DNA of 64,000 nucleotides from Adineta steineri (GCA_905250115.1 CAJNOI010000017.1:138685-202684), one strand, 5' to 3'. Counted from the stretch's first letter, positions 23,389 through 46,680 are shown. Notes: generated by a model from the letters alone, not told the origin. A program made the numbers and translations.

Positions 23389-23893
23389 GATTATGTTTAT
23401 AAAGAATGACAATATAAATTTGTTTACCAAAAGAACAAACGATTTTTTTTTATAGTGGACATTTATTCTACTGAAGGACAAATACCTCCCAATTATATAA
23501 TAATGAATACCTTCAATAGTAAAACAAATAAATTGTAGTTATGATGTACGATTCATCGACAACGAAATGTCTAAAGCACTATATATGACTATATCATTAA
23601 GGAAAAATGAATCTGTTATTTATAGAATAGTTTACATGATTCTTGTTTGAGTATGTTTATAATCAAAACATATTCATATCGAGTTTCTGAAGAACTTGTT
23701 ATTCTTAATCATTATATCAATAAACAAAAATTCTCTTCCTAATACTATATTATCTCTTTTGGAATGGATAAATCACAGTTTTCTGATTAAAATATATCGT
23801 TAGATGTATTTTATTGATTATATTTTTATTATTTCATTCATTGAATCATAATTTAAAATTATTTTTTTTTGATTGTCAACGAAATTTAACTTT

Positions 23894-24611
23894 TTAATGA
23901 TGTGGATTATGATGTAAATAAACATAGTTATGTTTATTATTTTGAAGTTCACATCGTCGACCACGGAAATTTTTTCCACAGGCACAGTATGCTTGACCAT
24001 ATGCATTAGTACACCGACCACCATTATAACACCTTTTATATAAAATAAAAAGAATATTTTTTAAAAAACAAAACTCTCTTTTTTCTTCTCAAATGATCTT
24101 ACCAATCTGAATCACATTTTGGTCGACATCCATAACCACATTTGGGCCCATAAGTTCCATTGGGGCAAACACAAACTGCTGTACCACTCAATGGGTTAAT
24201 AACACATGTTCCACCGCTGGAGCATGGATTACTAACTGCACATGGATTATTTGCTGGTAAGTTTGTTGGACAGTCAGGATTTGCAAGAACATTATTTGGA
24301 CAAATACATACATAAGCAGCTGGATTTTGATTTGTTGGTATACATGAAGCACCAGCTGGACATACAGCATTTGCACATTGATTTGGTATAACAACTGGAG
24401 CTGCAGTAGTTGCAGTGGTACCACATGCTGCTGCTGTTTGTTGTAATGTCATGTCTGGACAAAGACATGAGAAAGCAGTGCCTGTTTGAACGCATGGATT
24501 TGTACCACAGGCTGCTATTGCTGCTGGTGTACATGAACTTTGTCCATGAATAAAGGACAATTGTAAAAGTAATGTAATGGCGATAGCAATCATACTTTTA
24601 AGATTTATCAT
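23894..24611 (-). CDS. Small secreted EGF-like protein
   Basis: Two exons, about 216 residues. Exon 1 (from 24611) starts with a signal peptide (MIAIAITLLLQLSFIHGQ) and has several short cysteine modules separated by an Ala/Thr-rich linker (TTATTAAPVV). A clear EGF-like module follows (NPCSSGGTCV...CVCPNGTYGPKC). The exon ends at D-S-D-(W) at a GTAAGA donor near 24100. Exon 2, about 60 bp further, adds a second EGF module (CYNGGRCTNAYGQAYCACGK, then RGRRC) and a His/Asn/Tyr-rich tail ending HHNPHH. It is an extracellular protein; the partner is unknown. Confidence 0.82.
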
Positions 24612-27425
24612 TGTATAAGTCTTATTTTTTTTATCGTTTTGATAAATGGCATTTAGTGTAAAATCGAATGCTGCTTTTATAGTCTAGATGAGATTAATAT
24701 TTTAGCAAACTTAAGTTATTATTTGCTAATATCAACTATGAAAATAGGACGACAATATCAGTCGTAGCAATGAAATATTGATATATAATATGAGTGTTAA
24801 TATCTCATTTCATTTGAAAAAAAGAATGAGTAACGACGAGATTAATATGAAATCTATGATAGAAATTTGATCATTGTATATTTGTTTAAAGCCAATATTC
24901 ATGACCATCCTCAATGTACTATTTTCCTGAATAGGTCGTAGATGTACTTTAAAATATATTTTTTTAAATCAAATTCAATCAATTCAAGACAAAAAAAAAG
25001 ATTATCGGATGAAATTGACTTTTAATGAAGAAATATTTGTCAATTCTTATCAAAGAAATTATAAATCAATCTCAAGAATTGATTATCAACAATTATACAT
25101 AATCATAAAAATCTCTAGTGACATATTTTTACAACTCGATGATTTTATCTCATATGTACAGTATCATTAATAAAGTCATACCATTCACTATCATACATCT
25201 GACATATAGATCACACAGCAGGTATCAAATATCATGATCTCTATTGTATTCTGATTATCTAATCATCAATAACAAACTATTCATTAATTTATCAGTAGAC
25301 CTTTTCAAAAGTTAAGCTAAATATGAATTATAATCATCTGACAAGTGTTTTTCAACTGTGTCACATGCACGTTTTATTTTTATGCGCAATTCGCGAGCAA
25401 TTTACTAAATGTAAAAAAGTCCATAGTAGCAAGTTAATAAAATGGTTTCTTTTTCATACACCTTTTACCACCTACTCTTTAACAGGAATGTGTGTAATTT
25501 AACCCCTTTTTTTGTGTTTACGATACGACGAGAGAGAAAGAAAAAGAAAAACAATGTTAGCTTTTGTTTGACGATAAACACATGGCGCATGACCTGTACA
25601 AAAAATTTTTTCATTATTCTCAGTACATTTGATCATTGATGTTGAATTCTTATTGATAAATAAATTTTTTTGGACGTTTTATTTTATTATAGTCAATTAT
25701 TATTAACAATCGAATATGTCGATGTCAAAGTTGTCAATTTAAGAAAAAAAGAATTTCATGATTTTGCTTTACTTCTACGAGTGTTTTGTTGATTAGCATA
25801 AGCAAAAAAAAACAAATATGTTATATTGTAAATCGAGGTATTTAATCGATCTGGAATATTTCAAGCTATCGGAGCAGTACTTTCATTATATTTACGACAA
25901 CAATATGCCCGTCGAGGTACGAACGACAATCTCAAGATTTATTACCAACTCCGAACAGTAAATCAACGAGAGTATTGACTATAACATACGATACAAACTC
26001 TTCTGTATTACGTCTCGATTGCTCTCTTGAAACATAAAAAAAGAATCATCAAATACCGAACTACCCCTTTTTCTCATATACATTTATCTTATAAGATATA
26101 ACGTAATATAACCAATACCCTTTATATCTTTTTCATTCTATCGATGCAATACACTTATGACCCCTCTTATCATATAAGCATGTGATTTTACGAACATTTT
26201 GCTTGTTTTGTAATTGCACCATGTTCTATTAATACATAGGTAAGCACATGATATCAATCTTCCGACAATACGATTTCTTGTGAATAATAAAAAAAACGCC
26301 CATTAGAGAAAAGTTGTTTTTTTTTTTGGTTGATCCTATATTTCTTTCTTTATTTTTTTCTTAAATCTTAACTTATACTAAATAATAATAATAATAATAA
26401 TCCCATATACTCATCTGTCTCACTACAATAAATTCTTTTCTCTTATTCAAGACATCTCGTATGTTATACATCAAATAACTCGAATAGTCTACGTACAAAA
26501 AAAAAGAATAGAGGCGTAAAGAAGACAAAAAAAAAAAGAGAAAAAAAAGACAAAGTGACAACAAATTACACGTAGTGCCGCACATGGCCTTTGGTCATCA
26601 TTACGCACAAAACATGTCTGTTTGTTTGAATTTCATCCCAGACACAAGAGAGAGAGAGAGAAAGAGAGAAACAAAGAGAAAAAAGAACGAAGAAACATCA
26701 ATACAAGTTTATAACAAAAGAAGATCAAAAGACCGGTATAGGTGAAAACAAAAAAGAAAGGAGTATATATTCACAAGTTATATGAATGTGTGATGCTTCG
26801 CAAAAATCCAGATACATATATATAGATATATACATAATGAAAATATCATATCAACGCTGCCTAACTACATTTTGATGCTTTGAGGAAGAACAAGAAATGG
26901 CACAAAAATGGCAACGAACAAAGAAATGTTTGAAATATATACAATAGATATGGAACAAGACTATAACAAATATATATTGTCGGAGTGCGCATGACAGAAT
27001 GAATGAGAGACACATCGAAGAAATGGTTTGAATTTGAGACTTAACGGCTCAAAATTTACAATAATTCACCTCCGTTTTTCAAGTGTACAACCCAACCTCT
27101 TAACTGCGTAAAACGCATCACGACTACCCTGATGTTCACAAAATGAAAAAGAGAAAGAAAAAACATGAAGTAGAATAATAACAATACTGAAAGTCAGATC
27201 GAAATAATGCGTAGAACGGAAAAGAAAAGAAGGAGAGGAAAAATAATCACTGGGTAAGATAAATAACCTACCCTACTCAAGATATATAATGTTTTGTTAT
27301 ATATATATATAGGTATATATAACAAAAAAAAGAGTTCTTTTAGTATAGGGCAAAAGGAAAAAAGTATATAAAAGTAAAACAAATAAACAAAAGACACTTT
27401 GACAAAAGATTTTTTTTTTCTATTC
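24612..27425. other. Intergenic region with simple repeats
   Basis: About 2.8 kb between the EGF gene start and the Mnk stop. It holds an AAT repeat (26380-26401), a GA-rich run (26645-26690) and A/T tracts. Part is probably the 3' UTR of the kinase gene. No gene recognised. Confidence 0.5.
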
Positions 27426-30511
<3,086 letters not shown>

Positions 30512-32819
30512 TTTTCTAGTTCTTTTATTAAATTACTTTGAATAACAAATGAATGAAGTTTTCGTATTGTATAAATTTAGTCCCATCAAATATTTGTTAA
30601 CTGATGGACGATCTTCTTTTTTTTTTTCTTTCACTCACTCACAACAACACACACACACTTTCGTTAGTCGCCGTGCGCGCGCACGATAGAAATAAAAGCT
30701 AAATAGAACAGTGCGCTTGCCATTTATATATCGGCGTCAGTCGTGATGTACTCTGTTCTTCTTTTTTTTTTCTTTCTCTTCTCGTTCTTTTTTTCTTCTT
30801 TTTACCCGGGCAAAATGATGCCCGCTCAACGATTTGCTATTGCTCGGCGTCATAAGACTATTCGCTGGAATTTTGTCGATATATCTCTTGTGGTGCACAT
30901 GAGAAAAAAAGATAAATTGAGAGACATATAAACACGTGGTTGATTGTTTATATATCAGTTGATCAGTAACGATCATGTATAATATTACGCATTTGACAAA
31001 GTATATTCTGATGATAATGATGATAATCATATGACAAGAATTTATTGCGTAGTCTCTCTCAGACATGAGAAAAAGAATAGTTAGTCCATTCGTTACATGA
31101 CCCTATTTTTTCTATAAGGTAAAGACAAACAGATGTAAAATGATGACCATAAAAGTAAACGAATAATTACTACAGATACATATACATATTTTAGTATAAT
31201 GTTTAAAATAACAAGAAAAAAATGAAAATGTATATTATCAAATATTTGTTTTGCAAAAGAAATATGTATATTTAAGTTAGTCATATTCTATTCGAAATAA
31301 CAAAAAAGAGAAGAAGTAATTGAATTATAGCTTAATTTCCTCTCTCTTTTTTCTTTTGATGAATAAGTCATTCTATGACACATATGGTTTTGATGACTAG
31401 TACATTTGACTTGATAGTAGTAAAAATCAGACAGACAACAGATGTTTTAAATAGTTATGACTTATTCTTTTTTTCTCCTACTATAATGATAAAATGACAC
31501 GAAGAAAGAAAGCCCTTAAGCATAGGGACCACTTTCTCACATTTGTTAAGTGTGAAAAAAGGATTAGAGATGCTACAAATAGTGTCTATATACAAAAAGT
31601 GATTCAATTAGGATGAAAAAGAACACTATATATATCTATAATATATAGTGTTGCGAGGACATATACGATTAAAATCAATAATATTATATGTGTGTACTTA
31701 TGTATATATATGTCACATTTTCTGTACTTACCTTCAATAACAAATAATGAATAAAAATCAGATATAAGTCATCTAATATTAGTTTTAAAAATAAACTGGC
31801 AACTTATAAGTATTCAATAGCATACTTGATAACAAAAAAATATGTCTAGGTTATTTTGCAATCGGCCTTGGTAAATAATTCATCTGACGCATTGTAATTT
31901 ATTGGGTTATTTAGAAAATGTGAAAGTAGAACTAGGAAATAGATTTGTGACATCATGTGTAAACAATGTATAATTCCGTCGTTTATTTCAGATAAATCTG
32001 TAGTAATTTACTTTTCCTCTTAAGAAGAAAAATCCTTTTCCGCTTAATAAATTAGGTGAAATTTTAAGACGTAAATTATCATTCGCAGCATTTCATGTTT
32101 AAATATAGAGAGATGTAGGCGTCTTCTGTTTTTGTTTTCTAGATTAATATAATCATATATATATATATCCTTATATCGTTTTTATAATCACGCAAATCTA
32201 TTTATGATTAGAAGAAAAGAAAAAAAAAGTAATATAAAACTTTTTCTGTTGATTTATTATTAAAGAATAGTATCAGTTGTCTTACATCTTTCGTTAAAAA
32301 CAAATATATAATATTACTGGGAAACAATTTCGTGTGCTATTAACTACAACTAGTATCGAGAAAATCAATTTAGCATTTTAAACCATCTCTATAACATCGA
32401 AAAAGAATTAATTACTTTCTAATCTTAATTCTTTTTTAGCCCTAAACAATTTAAATAAATTTCTAAATTTTTTCATTTATTTTTATATCCTTCGACTAAT
32501 ACACACACAAGGTTTTTCGTCGTACAATAGCGTACACAACGAACAAAAAAAAGACATTATGGCGAAATATAATATATTCGTCTTATAATAAAAAGGAAAT
32601 AAATGGCAACGAACATACAAAAACTATTTCGTTCTGTTTTCAAACGAAATTATTATAGAAAAATAGTACAAAAGAAAAAAAAGCATATAGCACCAAATAA
32701 GAAGAAGAAATAAGAAAGAATTAAACACATTCACACATATGCATATGATTTTAATGAAAATCTGTACAATGAAAAGGACCGGATAAGAAAATACTATAAA
32801 TAAAAAAAAAACATTTTGT
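30512..32819. other. Promoter region of the Mnk gene and ROCK 3' flank
   Basis: The Mnk-proximal part (30610-30850) is less AT-rich, with AC and GC-alternating tracts (ACACACACAC; CCGTGCGCGCGCACG around 30670) and pyrimidine runs, and plausibly contains the promoter. The remainder to 32820 is AT-rich with no coding signal, and should include the ROCK 3' UTR. Confidence 0.45.
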
Positions 32820-39121
<6,302 letters not shown>

Positions 39122-40802
39122 TCTATTTGTAAAAATATAAAATATTACTCATGATTGAGTATCTACGATACCATATACTCTTTCATATCGTCTCATATTA
39201 AGAGAGAAAATCTAGAAAAAAAAAACTAAGTATATACTCTACTGATATCTAATCAAAGAAATTTGATTAAATCAACAATGTAGGAGAATGAAAACAACAA
39301 ACTCATGCTTTCTGCCTACACTAAAACAAACAAGTAGACAACTACATAACTATATGTATACATGAGTATACCATATTATATGACTCAATTGAAATAGCTA
39401 GCTAAACGTCAAGTGGATGATTTAGATTAACCAATAGTGAAAGAGTCTCAATAGGCGAAGTTCTAATGACATCTACTTGTAAAATATATAATGAAAAGAG
39501 ACACTCGTCGAATGATAGATATCTTCATAGAAAAAGCATTAGTCAAATGATAATTCGTTAAAAAGGATGTGTCATCAAAATATACTAAATAAATCAATTA
39601 TACCTACTATCTTTTATTCGATAGTCCATATAAAGACTTTTGATCTAAAATAGAATAATTTATCTGAATTTTTCTTAGGATATTTCTGATATACTTACTA
39701 TTGTACTGCTTTTAATAGAGTTAAAATATAGAAGTAATATAAGATTTCTTAGGTCTATGTACTTTTTACCTAGTGCGATTTGTCAGCATGACTACTCAAA
39801 TTACTCATGTGAGCACTCAAGGAACTTTGCACGTATAAATACTATTCATCAACCCAAAAGACTTTTTCTTTACAAAGACGTATTTATAAAAAAAATAGTA
39901 TTATTACTTGATATAGCATTCATGGCTATTTTATTCATAGAATAGTTAGCAAATATTTATTATGATGATAAATACATGGAATTTATATAATAAAAAAATG
40001 TTTTAATTCAACGAATGTTAAAGTGATCGTACTTTTATGATTTGAAACTATGAAAACATAAACCTAATACGGTAAATTTATTTAGCAGGTGATTGCCGAT
40101 GAATATATTGCCAATGAGAAATTTAGCTATTTTATGCACTACTTATTCAAGGATAGGCGAAGATGATTTATTATTTGTATTATTAATTTTCTTAATCTCT
40201 GTCAGCTAAAAAGAAAAAGGAGTACTTCAACTTTTAATACTTTACTATTTTGAAAAAAAAAATCAATGATTGTTTGTTTCATTCTCGTTTACTTATAATA
40301 TATCTAGAATACTTGAATACCTTAAGAGATTCTGCTCTTCTAAGAATATTTCGTCTGTATTGTAATAATACAAAATGTATCTTTTGAAAGGCTCGTAATA
40401 CACTTTAGTTTCTCTCTGTAGACATGAAAATAACAGACAAATGCTTTTTTCGGATAAGCATGTCTTTCTCTATTATTCCTTTTTTTTCTTGCTATTAAGT
40501 GCTTCTTAATAATAGTTTTCTATACACTTCTCAGCTTGATTTTACTACTTTATGTAGCCATTTAATGATAGGGAGAAGAAGATTGCTGCATAATATTGGA
40601 TATGATTTTTTTAAAGAGTATGAGAGTGATAATTATGAACAAAAATTACTTGTTGTGGCTTGTCGAGTTAATATAAACTCCTTGTGCGTTTGTTTATGCT
40701 GAAGAAAAATTAGAAAAAGTATTCGCTTGTTTTACAGTACATGGAAAATTTTATTTTATTGTATAAGTAATGCTGATAAAGCAGGCTAATTGTAATGATT
40801 AA
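39122..40802. other. Intergenic region upstream of ROCK
   Basis: AT-rich spacer between the ROCK start and palindromic element 4. The few open frames are short and unrecognised. It presumably includes the ROCK promoter. Confidence 0.5.
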
Positions 40803-40894
40803 GTGGGTGTAGGTGTGGGGTGTGAGTGGGTGTAGGTGTGAGGTGTGAGTGTGCGTAGGGTACTATCTATGTCCCACACTCTCAAATTTGAGAG
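40803..40894. repeat. Telomere-like palindromic element 4, 12 bp past a stop codon
   Basis: An unusually long G-rich arm of GTGGGTGTAGGTGTGGGGTG-type units (about 58 bp) is followed by a short C-rich arm (CCCACACTCTC) and a perfect palindrome CTCAAATTTGAG at 40881-40892. It ends about 12 bp beyond the stop codon of the minus-strand gene at 40907. Confidence 0.7.
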
Positions 40895-40906
40895 AAGGAC
40901 TTTCTG

Positions 40907-43093
40907 CTATTTTTTTATTTTGTCCATTGGAATAGGCACAATTTCTTCAGTTTTTGATGTTTTTGTTGATACTTCAAATCGAACTGCATATGCCATATAA
41001 GTAACTGGATCGAACAATATAGTTGCCTTTATTTCATCTGAATCCTTTTGATAATGAATTTTTTCTAGATGATTTTCCGTAGTTTTATTTTGTTGTGCTT
41101 CAAATTGTAACTGCAGAAAACTTTTCCAATCGAATGATATACAGGAATTTTGTTGAAAATTCTTGATTCGTAATTGATTCTCATGGATGCTCATCCATGC
41201 ATAAATTCTGTCATCATTATCACAATCATCAGCATAAATAAATGCTAAGACAATTTCTGTTGAAGTGTACCATCTTCTCATTGCATCGATTGTCACAAGT
41301 TCCAGTGGTTCATTCAATTGTTCAACAATTAAAGAACATTCTTTTCCAAAACTATCTGTAGCAACAATTTTTAATTTCAGTGGTTGTGGTAAACTTGTAT
41401 GCGCTCGACCACTTGTTTGCGAGCTTCTTCCACATTTTCCTTTGATTAACATTTCTCCTTTAATACTAAATGAAACCAAAGTATTTGGTTCAATATTAAT
41501 TATAAGATCAGGTAACCATTTATCTTTGCCATCGAAAGGACCAGGCGCAATTTTAATATTTTGACACACCCGCCATGAACTATCATATATTTGATAGTAT
41601 ACGGTTAAATTAGTGACTGAAATAGGTTTATCACCTGGTTCTGTACGTTTTCGACCTAATATTTCTGGTAGTATTGTTGGTTTTTTTGGAAAATACAATA
41701 GAACTGATAAAAAATTCTTGTAAAAAATTTCCTTCAACTGTCGATGACTTTTGATTCATTTGTACAGTATTTGTATTTCCATAAACCATAAGAAGTGATG
41801 ATGCACCTTCACATTCATGTTTAGTTAATTTCAAGTTCTGAGGAGTATCGGTATTGATTTGTGGTCCTGTTCGTTTAGGTGGTGGAATTGTAGCAACAAG
41901 TTCTTGCAGACGTTGAGATTGTTCAGTCGTTAAGATTGTACCATCATGCATTCCACCAGACAAATGTGTAATTTCACCTTTTTCAATGCACATACGAGAT
42001 TGATCAAGTAAAATTTGTAATTTACCGAACCATGTATCATCACTTGAACCAGTTTTTAAACTACATGTTATAAATAAACATGTATTTGAATCAGCATCAT
42101 AATCCCATTGACATTCAAGAAACCATTTAGCTGGAGATGGTGGTTTAAATTCCATTGTATTGTCAAGATGACCAATCAATTTGTCTAAAATAATTGATTC
42201 AATTTAATTTGAAGCAATAAAATCTAGAACTTTAATGTCATTTTATATCTATGAAAGTAGGGTGTTAGTCTACACTGACAAACTAAACAGGAACTGGAAC
42301 AGAATCTTATTTTTTTAATCTATGAAATCCAAAACTAAGAGTTTTATTAGAAACTTATATGAAGATCAGTTCATATTAAGAAAGACAACAGTCATCTCGA
42401 GAGTGGTTATTACATTTGTTTCTTATGTATATTCAAATCCATACGTATCAATATTCATTGACGATGTCACTCTCAGATCAATAAAAGTTTAATAAGCTGT
42501 AATCAGTATTTATCACTCTTACACACATCAGCCATGTGTCTTTCTTCGTACCTCTAATTTGATATGTTAAAACTCCATAAAAAATCTCCTCTCTTACTTT
42601 CTCGTTTTGCATTAGCAATTTCCATCAGTTGATAAATTCCAAATGTATAAATACTATTAACTTCATATGTTCCAAACAATCTTATGAATAATTGCGAAAT
42701 ACTATTAAGGCCAATTCGAATCATTCGTTCTGCTTTATTAGTTGCATCGTATTCTTCTCGCTCTAACCAAACAGTAGCATCGGAAAAAAATTGACGGTAT
42801 GTATCAACAAATTTCTTCATATCTACGCAGATAATATGATCATTGTCTTTGAGTGCAGCTGAACACAAATCTGATTCTCTTAAAATGAAACCATCTTCAG
42901 TTGTTAATTGAACTATTTGTATATTACTGTATGAGAATTCTTTAACAATATGTTCTTGTAATATTTGAAGAAGTTCACCAATAGTTTTCGTTGATAATAA
43001 ATCAATAACATAGATAAATTTATGTAATAAAGATCTTCCAGGACGCTCTTTTTTTCCATCACCTAGTTGAACTTTGATTCGTAATTGTTGCAT
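40907..43093 (-). CDS. Unrecognised protein with ubiquitin-like (coilin-N-like) N-terminus, one frameshift
   Basis: Start chosen at ATG 43093 (MQQLRIKVQLGDG); the longer open frame has no ATG. Exon 1 ends at a GTAAGA donor near 42588 and joins an exon at about 42190 (KLIGHLDNTMEF). The first 100 residues look like a beta-grasp fold (LRIKVQLG, TIGELLQILQEHIVKEF, IQIVQLTTEDGFIL, DNDHIICV) and resemble the coilin N-terminal domain in layout; this is weak. The middle has a WFLECQWDYD segment and a region resembling a beta-rich domain, but I recognise no family. The frame breaks at a T7 run (41681-41687): with one base fewer, VFSKKPTILPEILGRKRTE reads straight through to the 40907 stop. No signal peptide or membrane segment. 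It may be rotifer-specific. Confidence 0.65.
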
Positions 43094-44526
43094 TTTATTA
43101 AGAAAAATAGCAGTAAAGTGATGCGTTATTATCAACGACAAACAAGGAAAAAAACATGTCGTATTATCCCATCTTCAGTCACCGTGACAACAGTAATTAT
43201 AAATTTATTCAGAGAGAAAGAAAAAAGATGACGCGAGATATCCAAATGATGAGTAGTCGTATTATTCATGTAATATATCTTTTATCATTTGAGTATCGAT
43301 GTGCTTTATCAATTTACTGTAAATTTGATGTTGCAAAAAATAGTTCTTAATTCCTATATTTAAAAGATCATTTACTATATTACAAAAATCAGTTTTTAGA
43401 TAATGAGATGAAAAGAATATATATGAGTGAAGAGTGCGCCAATGTGCCGTTGGATTTTGAAAAGAAAAATGTCAATAAATCGGGTTCTACTTGATCGATT
43501 TCGATAAATTCTTTTTTGTTTTACGAGCCTTGAGATGACTATTTACTTGTGGAAAAAAATGAAGTTGTCAGCTCTTTCAATACACAAGAAATCGTAGCGA
43601 CTACGTTATAAATATCTAGCTTTTAACGCCACCCCAAGAAGAAGATTAATTCTTTTTATTCCATTGCAATTCTTTTTGAAATTCTTTTGTTAGCTAGGAT
43701 TGTAGAGCTTGTCAAGCGCTTTCAGAGTATATTACTACTTTTTGCTTTAGACAGCGTGTTATGAACGACAAGTTATCGACCACGTCCTTTGAGACATTAC
43801 TAGTTTTTGTGTAGAGCAAGATTTAAATCATTGACATTATGTTTGAATAAAATGTCACTTGAAAAAATTTGATTAAGTATCAATCACAAATAGGGAGAAA
43901 ACATTTTAATAAGTAAGAGAAGTTTGTTTGATAAACTTCGGTAATTGAAAAATTACACACGAAGTGTAAAAAGACGATATTCACAAAACGTAGAGAGATA
44001 TTTTCAGTTTGCCACTGTTATGACTCTATGAAAACTGAAATATTTACCACAAAAATTTGACCCTTTTTTCAGCTCAAAGAGTAGAGTAATACCCTAAACA
44101 AATTAAGCAAAAATTTTTTGCTATTCAAGAGAAAACTTCATTTTATTAAGAAAGTATAGTGCAACACGAAAGTCATCGAAATTTCATTTGAACAAACTTT
44201 ACTAGGTACCAAATGAAGTGCTAAGGAAAAAAATTTGAGAGTGTGAGCAACTGTAACGCACCTATCTGAGCACATTTTATGCGTGATATTTGATCTTTTC
44301 TTACGAATCGTTCTCATACGTCCTGTTTTTATCATCCCTGACATTGCCTTGTATCTGATATTGTACTTTTTTCTTTTCTTGTGCCTGATACGCAAGTATG
44401 GGTGAATGTGGGTATCGATGAGAGAAAAACAAAGTAGAAAATGACCCACACCGTTAAAGTTTCATATGATGTTGAAATCATCCCTTATTAGTATCTGGGA
44501 TATTTTTCTGCATCTTATTATTATGA
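43094..44526. other. Intergenic region
   Basis: AT-rich spacer between the coilin-like gene start and palindromic element 5. The open frame at 44138-44449 (-) lacks any recognisable feature. No RNA gene or repeat identified. Confidence 0.45.
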
Positions 44527-44586
44527 TTGAGTGATTGAGAATGTGAGTGTGTGATGGCTATAATACTCATCCTCACACCCTATCAT
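44527..44586. repeat. Telomere-like palindromic element 5 (degenerate)
   Basis: GAGAATGTGAGTGTGTGATGG on one side and CATCCTCACACCC on the other, about 380 bp past the carbonic anhydrase stop. Arms are more diverged than in elements 10-12. Confidence 0.55.
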
Positions 44587-44968
44587 CTTATAAAACACTC
44601 ATGTGTCAGGATCCAGAAAATCAATCATATTGTAAAGTAAGTAAATACGTGCACCTGTTAATTTGGATGTAACCTCACTGACATAAACCAGTCTTAAGGG
44701 TACGAATTGTGATGATTCTTGATTTTTTTTCCATGGCTCATTTATACGGTGACTCTTGCTACTGAATACTATCTTAACTAAGCAAAAGTGAACTACTTAG
44801 TATTAGGAGAATGTGAGCAGATATTTAAAGAGAGCGCTGAATAGTAACTCACCCACCTTAATATCAATAAATATGTTCAAAATGTACAATAATAAATTTA
44901 ATAGTTTATTTTTTCTTGCTACAATATTATAGAAGGATGTGTGAGTGTATAGGGATACAAATAATTGT

Positions 44969-45734
44969 TTAGTCTAAAGAATTTCTAGAAATTGTTCGAT
45001 TATTAATTGATTGAACTGGTCGATAAACTTTCTTCGTAATATTCTGACGAAGTTGATTTAAACTTTGTTCAGCAATTGGAATTTTATCCATGAATACTGT
45101 CCATACAACACCTTCGGTGCAAGGTGGTGTTGTTAAACTACCAGTATAACGAAAAAAATTCTCTCTCATTTGCTTTCATCAATTGACTTAAATTGAATGT
45201 ACAATTCATAGTATCATTAACATTAAGTAATTGACTTGCAGCATCTGTATACTTTTCCCATTCAGTATTTTCATCATCCCATTGATCAGCAATGATAAAG
45301 TGAAATGCAAATACAGCTAATTGTCCATTCTGTTGATTCTTAAAAACAAAATGTGCTTCAGCAGGAAATCTTTCTCCATCAATTTCATGTTCGGATCCAT
45401 GTCGATCATTTCTTCCCCAATGTAAATGAAAATTAACGAAATAAAATTGTCCTGTTAAACCACCACCAGTAAACCATAAATCGTTTTCGTTCTGTCCATA
45501 AGTATGTTGAGCTAATGTAACAGCAACTTGGTGACCATTGTTTGTCAATGTAAATAATTCATTTGAATTATATTTTGAAGAAAATATCAGTAATGGATAT
45601 GATTCTAGGGCAGTATCATTTGAGATTATATTGATTGGAGACTGACATAATCCTGCAGCAGATGGAAAATGTTTTGACCATGCAGATGGATCGTCATAAT
45701 CCCAGTAATCACTGGATTCTTCAGTACAAGACAT
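44969..45734 (-). CDS. Alpha-carbonic anhydrase (one frameshift)
   Basis: Single-exon gene of about 254 residues in the alpha class, catalysing CO2 + H2O to bicarbonate. It starts MSCTEESSDYWDYDD with no signal peptide, so probably cytosolic. Zinc ligands are visible in FHLHWG (two His) and AEAHFVF (third His); QSPINI, FTLTNNGHQV, GSEHEIDGERFPAEAH and SLTTPPCTEGVVWTV are further family blocks. The reading frame is broken at A7 45152-45158: with one base fewer, EREFFRYTGSLTTPPC is continuous. As written, the first frame stops 13 codons later, before the conserved SLTTPP. Total length is 3n+1, consistent with one extra base. Confidence 0.92.
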
Positions 45735-46100
45735 TTAAATAAACAGTAAATATAACGTATATGTTAGAAGAAATATATTGTCGTTGAAAATAAGTACTTT
45801 ACACAAGTAACCTCGTTATATATATCGGTAAGTGCTCGTAGAAATTATTAATATTATTGACGAGAAAAAGTAACGTAAAAGTACATTCTTTTTCTCTTTT
45901 CTTTTCTTTTACCATTTGATTAGTTGTCATTATTTAAAGTAGAACAGAACGAATAACGTGACTGACTAAAGAGAATGACGTGTTTATATATACTTTTTGA
46001 AAAAATAAAAAAATATCTTTCTTTTGTTTTCTTCAATTAGATCGAACGATTAAAGAACATAGCAAAGCTCTAATGTCTTTTGAAGTTTTTACAAATAGAT

Positions 46101-46160
46101 CAGAGTGTGGGTGTGGGTATGAAATGAATAGAATACTAACACCAACACCAACCTCTTGTG
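46101..46160. repeat. Telomere-like palindromic element 6
   Basis: AGAGTGTGGGTGTGGGTATG on the left and CACCAACACCAACCTCTTGTG on the right, 60 bp overall, located upstream of the carbonic anhydrase gene. Confidence 0.7.
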
Positions 46161-46596
46161 AAGATAAATAAAATTATTAATAATATGATTGAGAAAGACA
46201 CGCTTTACGTAACCAAAACTGATTCTTGACTTGTACATCTTGCATATCTACCTTCTCCATCTTTTTCGTATGAAGTTATTTTTTATGTGTTTGTTATTCG
46301 TACGATATTTACATATGCTATAAGCTCAACATTGAAATGAAAAGGATTTATTTGATTGAAATAATTGAACGTTATTTTTCGGATTAGGTAGAATATGGAT
46401 TCGATCCGTTAAGTCTGACATGACTTTAAGCAAGATTCAATCATTTTTTGTTGTTTCAATGTTTTATTTATTATTTTATTTTGTTTATTGATTTCTGAAA
46501 TAGCTGATAATTAAAAATTACAAGTTGAAATAAGCATATTGGTTTGTCATTTACTGCAGTAGATACGTTAATTTGATTTAATTTGTGATTGATGGG

Positions 46597-46677
46597 GTCA
46601 CTCCTCTATTACCACTCAAACTTTCGTCCACTTCTCCATATATCGTACACGAGTGGGAGTATGAGTGTGGGTGTGAG
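46597..46677. repeat. Telomere-like tract 7, adjacent to a stop codon
   Basis: The G-rich arm GTGGGAGTATGAGTGTGGGT and following bases (46651-46677) end 3 bp from the stop codon of the TMEM272-like gene. A weak C-rich partner (46597-46635) lies on the other side, giving the opposite arm order (C first) from the other elements, so it may be a solo arm. Confidence 0.5.
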
Positions 46678-46680
46678 TTT

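Noticed and set aside
44138..44449. 103-codon open frame (-)
   Set aside because: Low-complexity basic translation without homology features; sits in an intergenic spacer.
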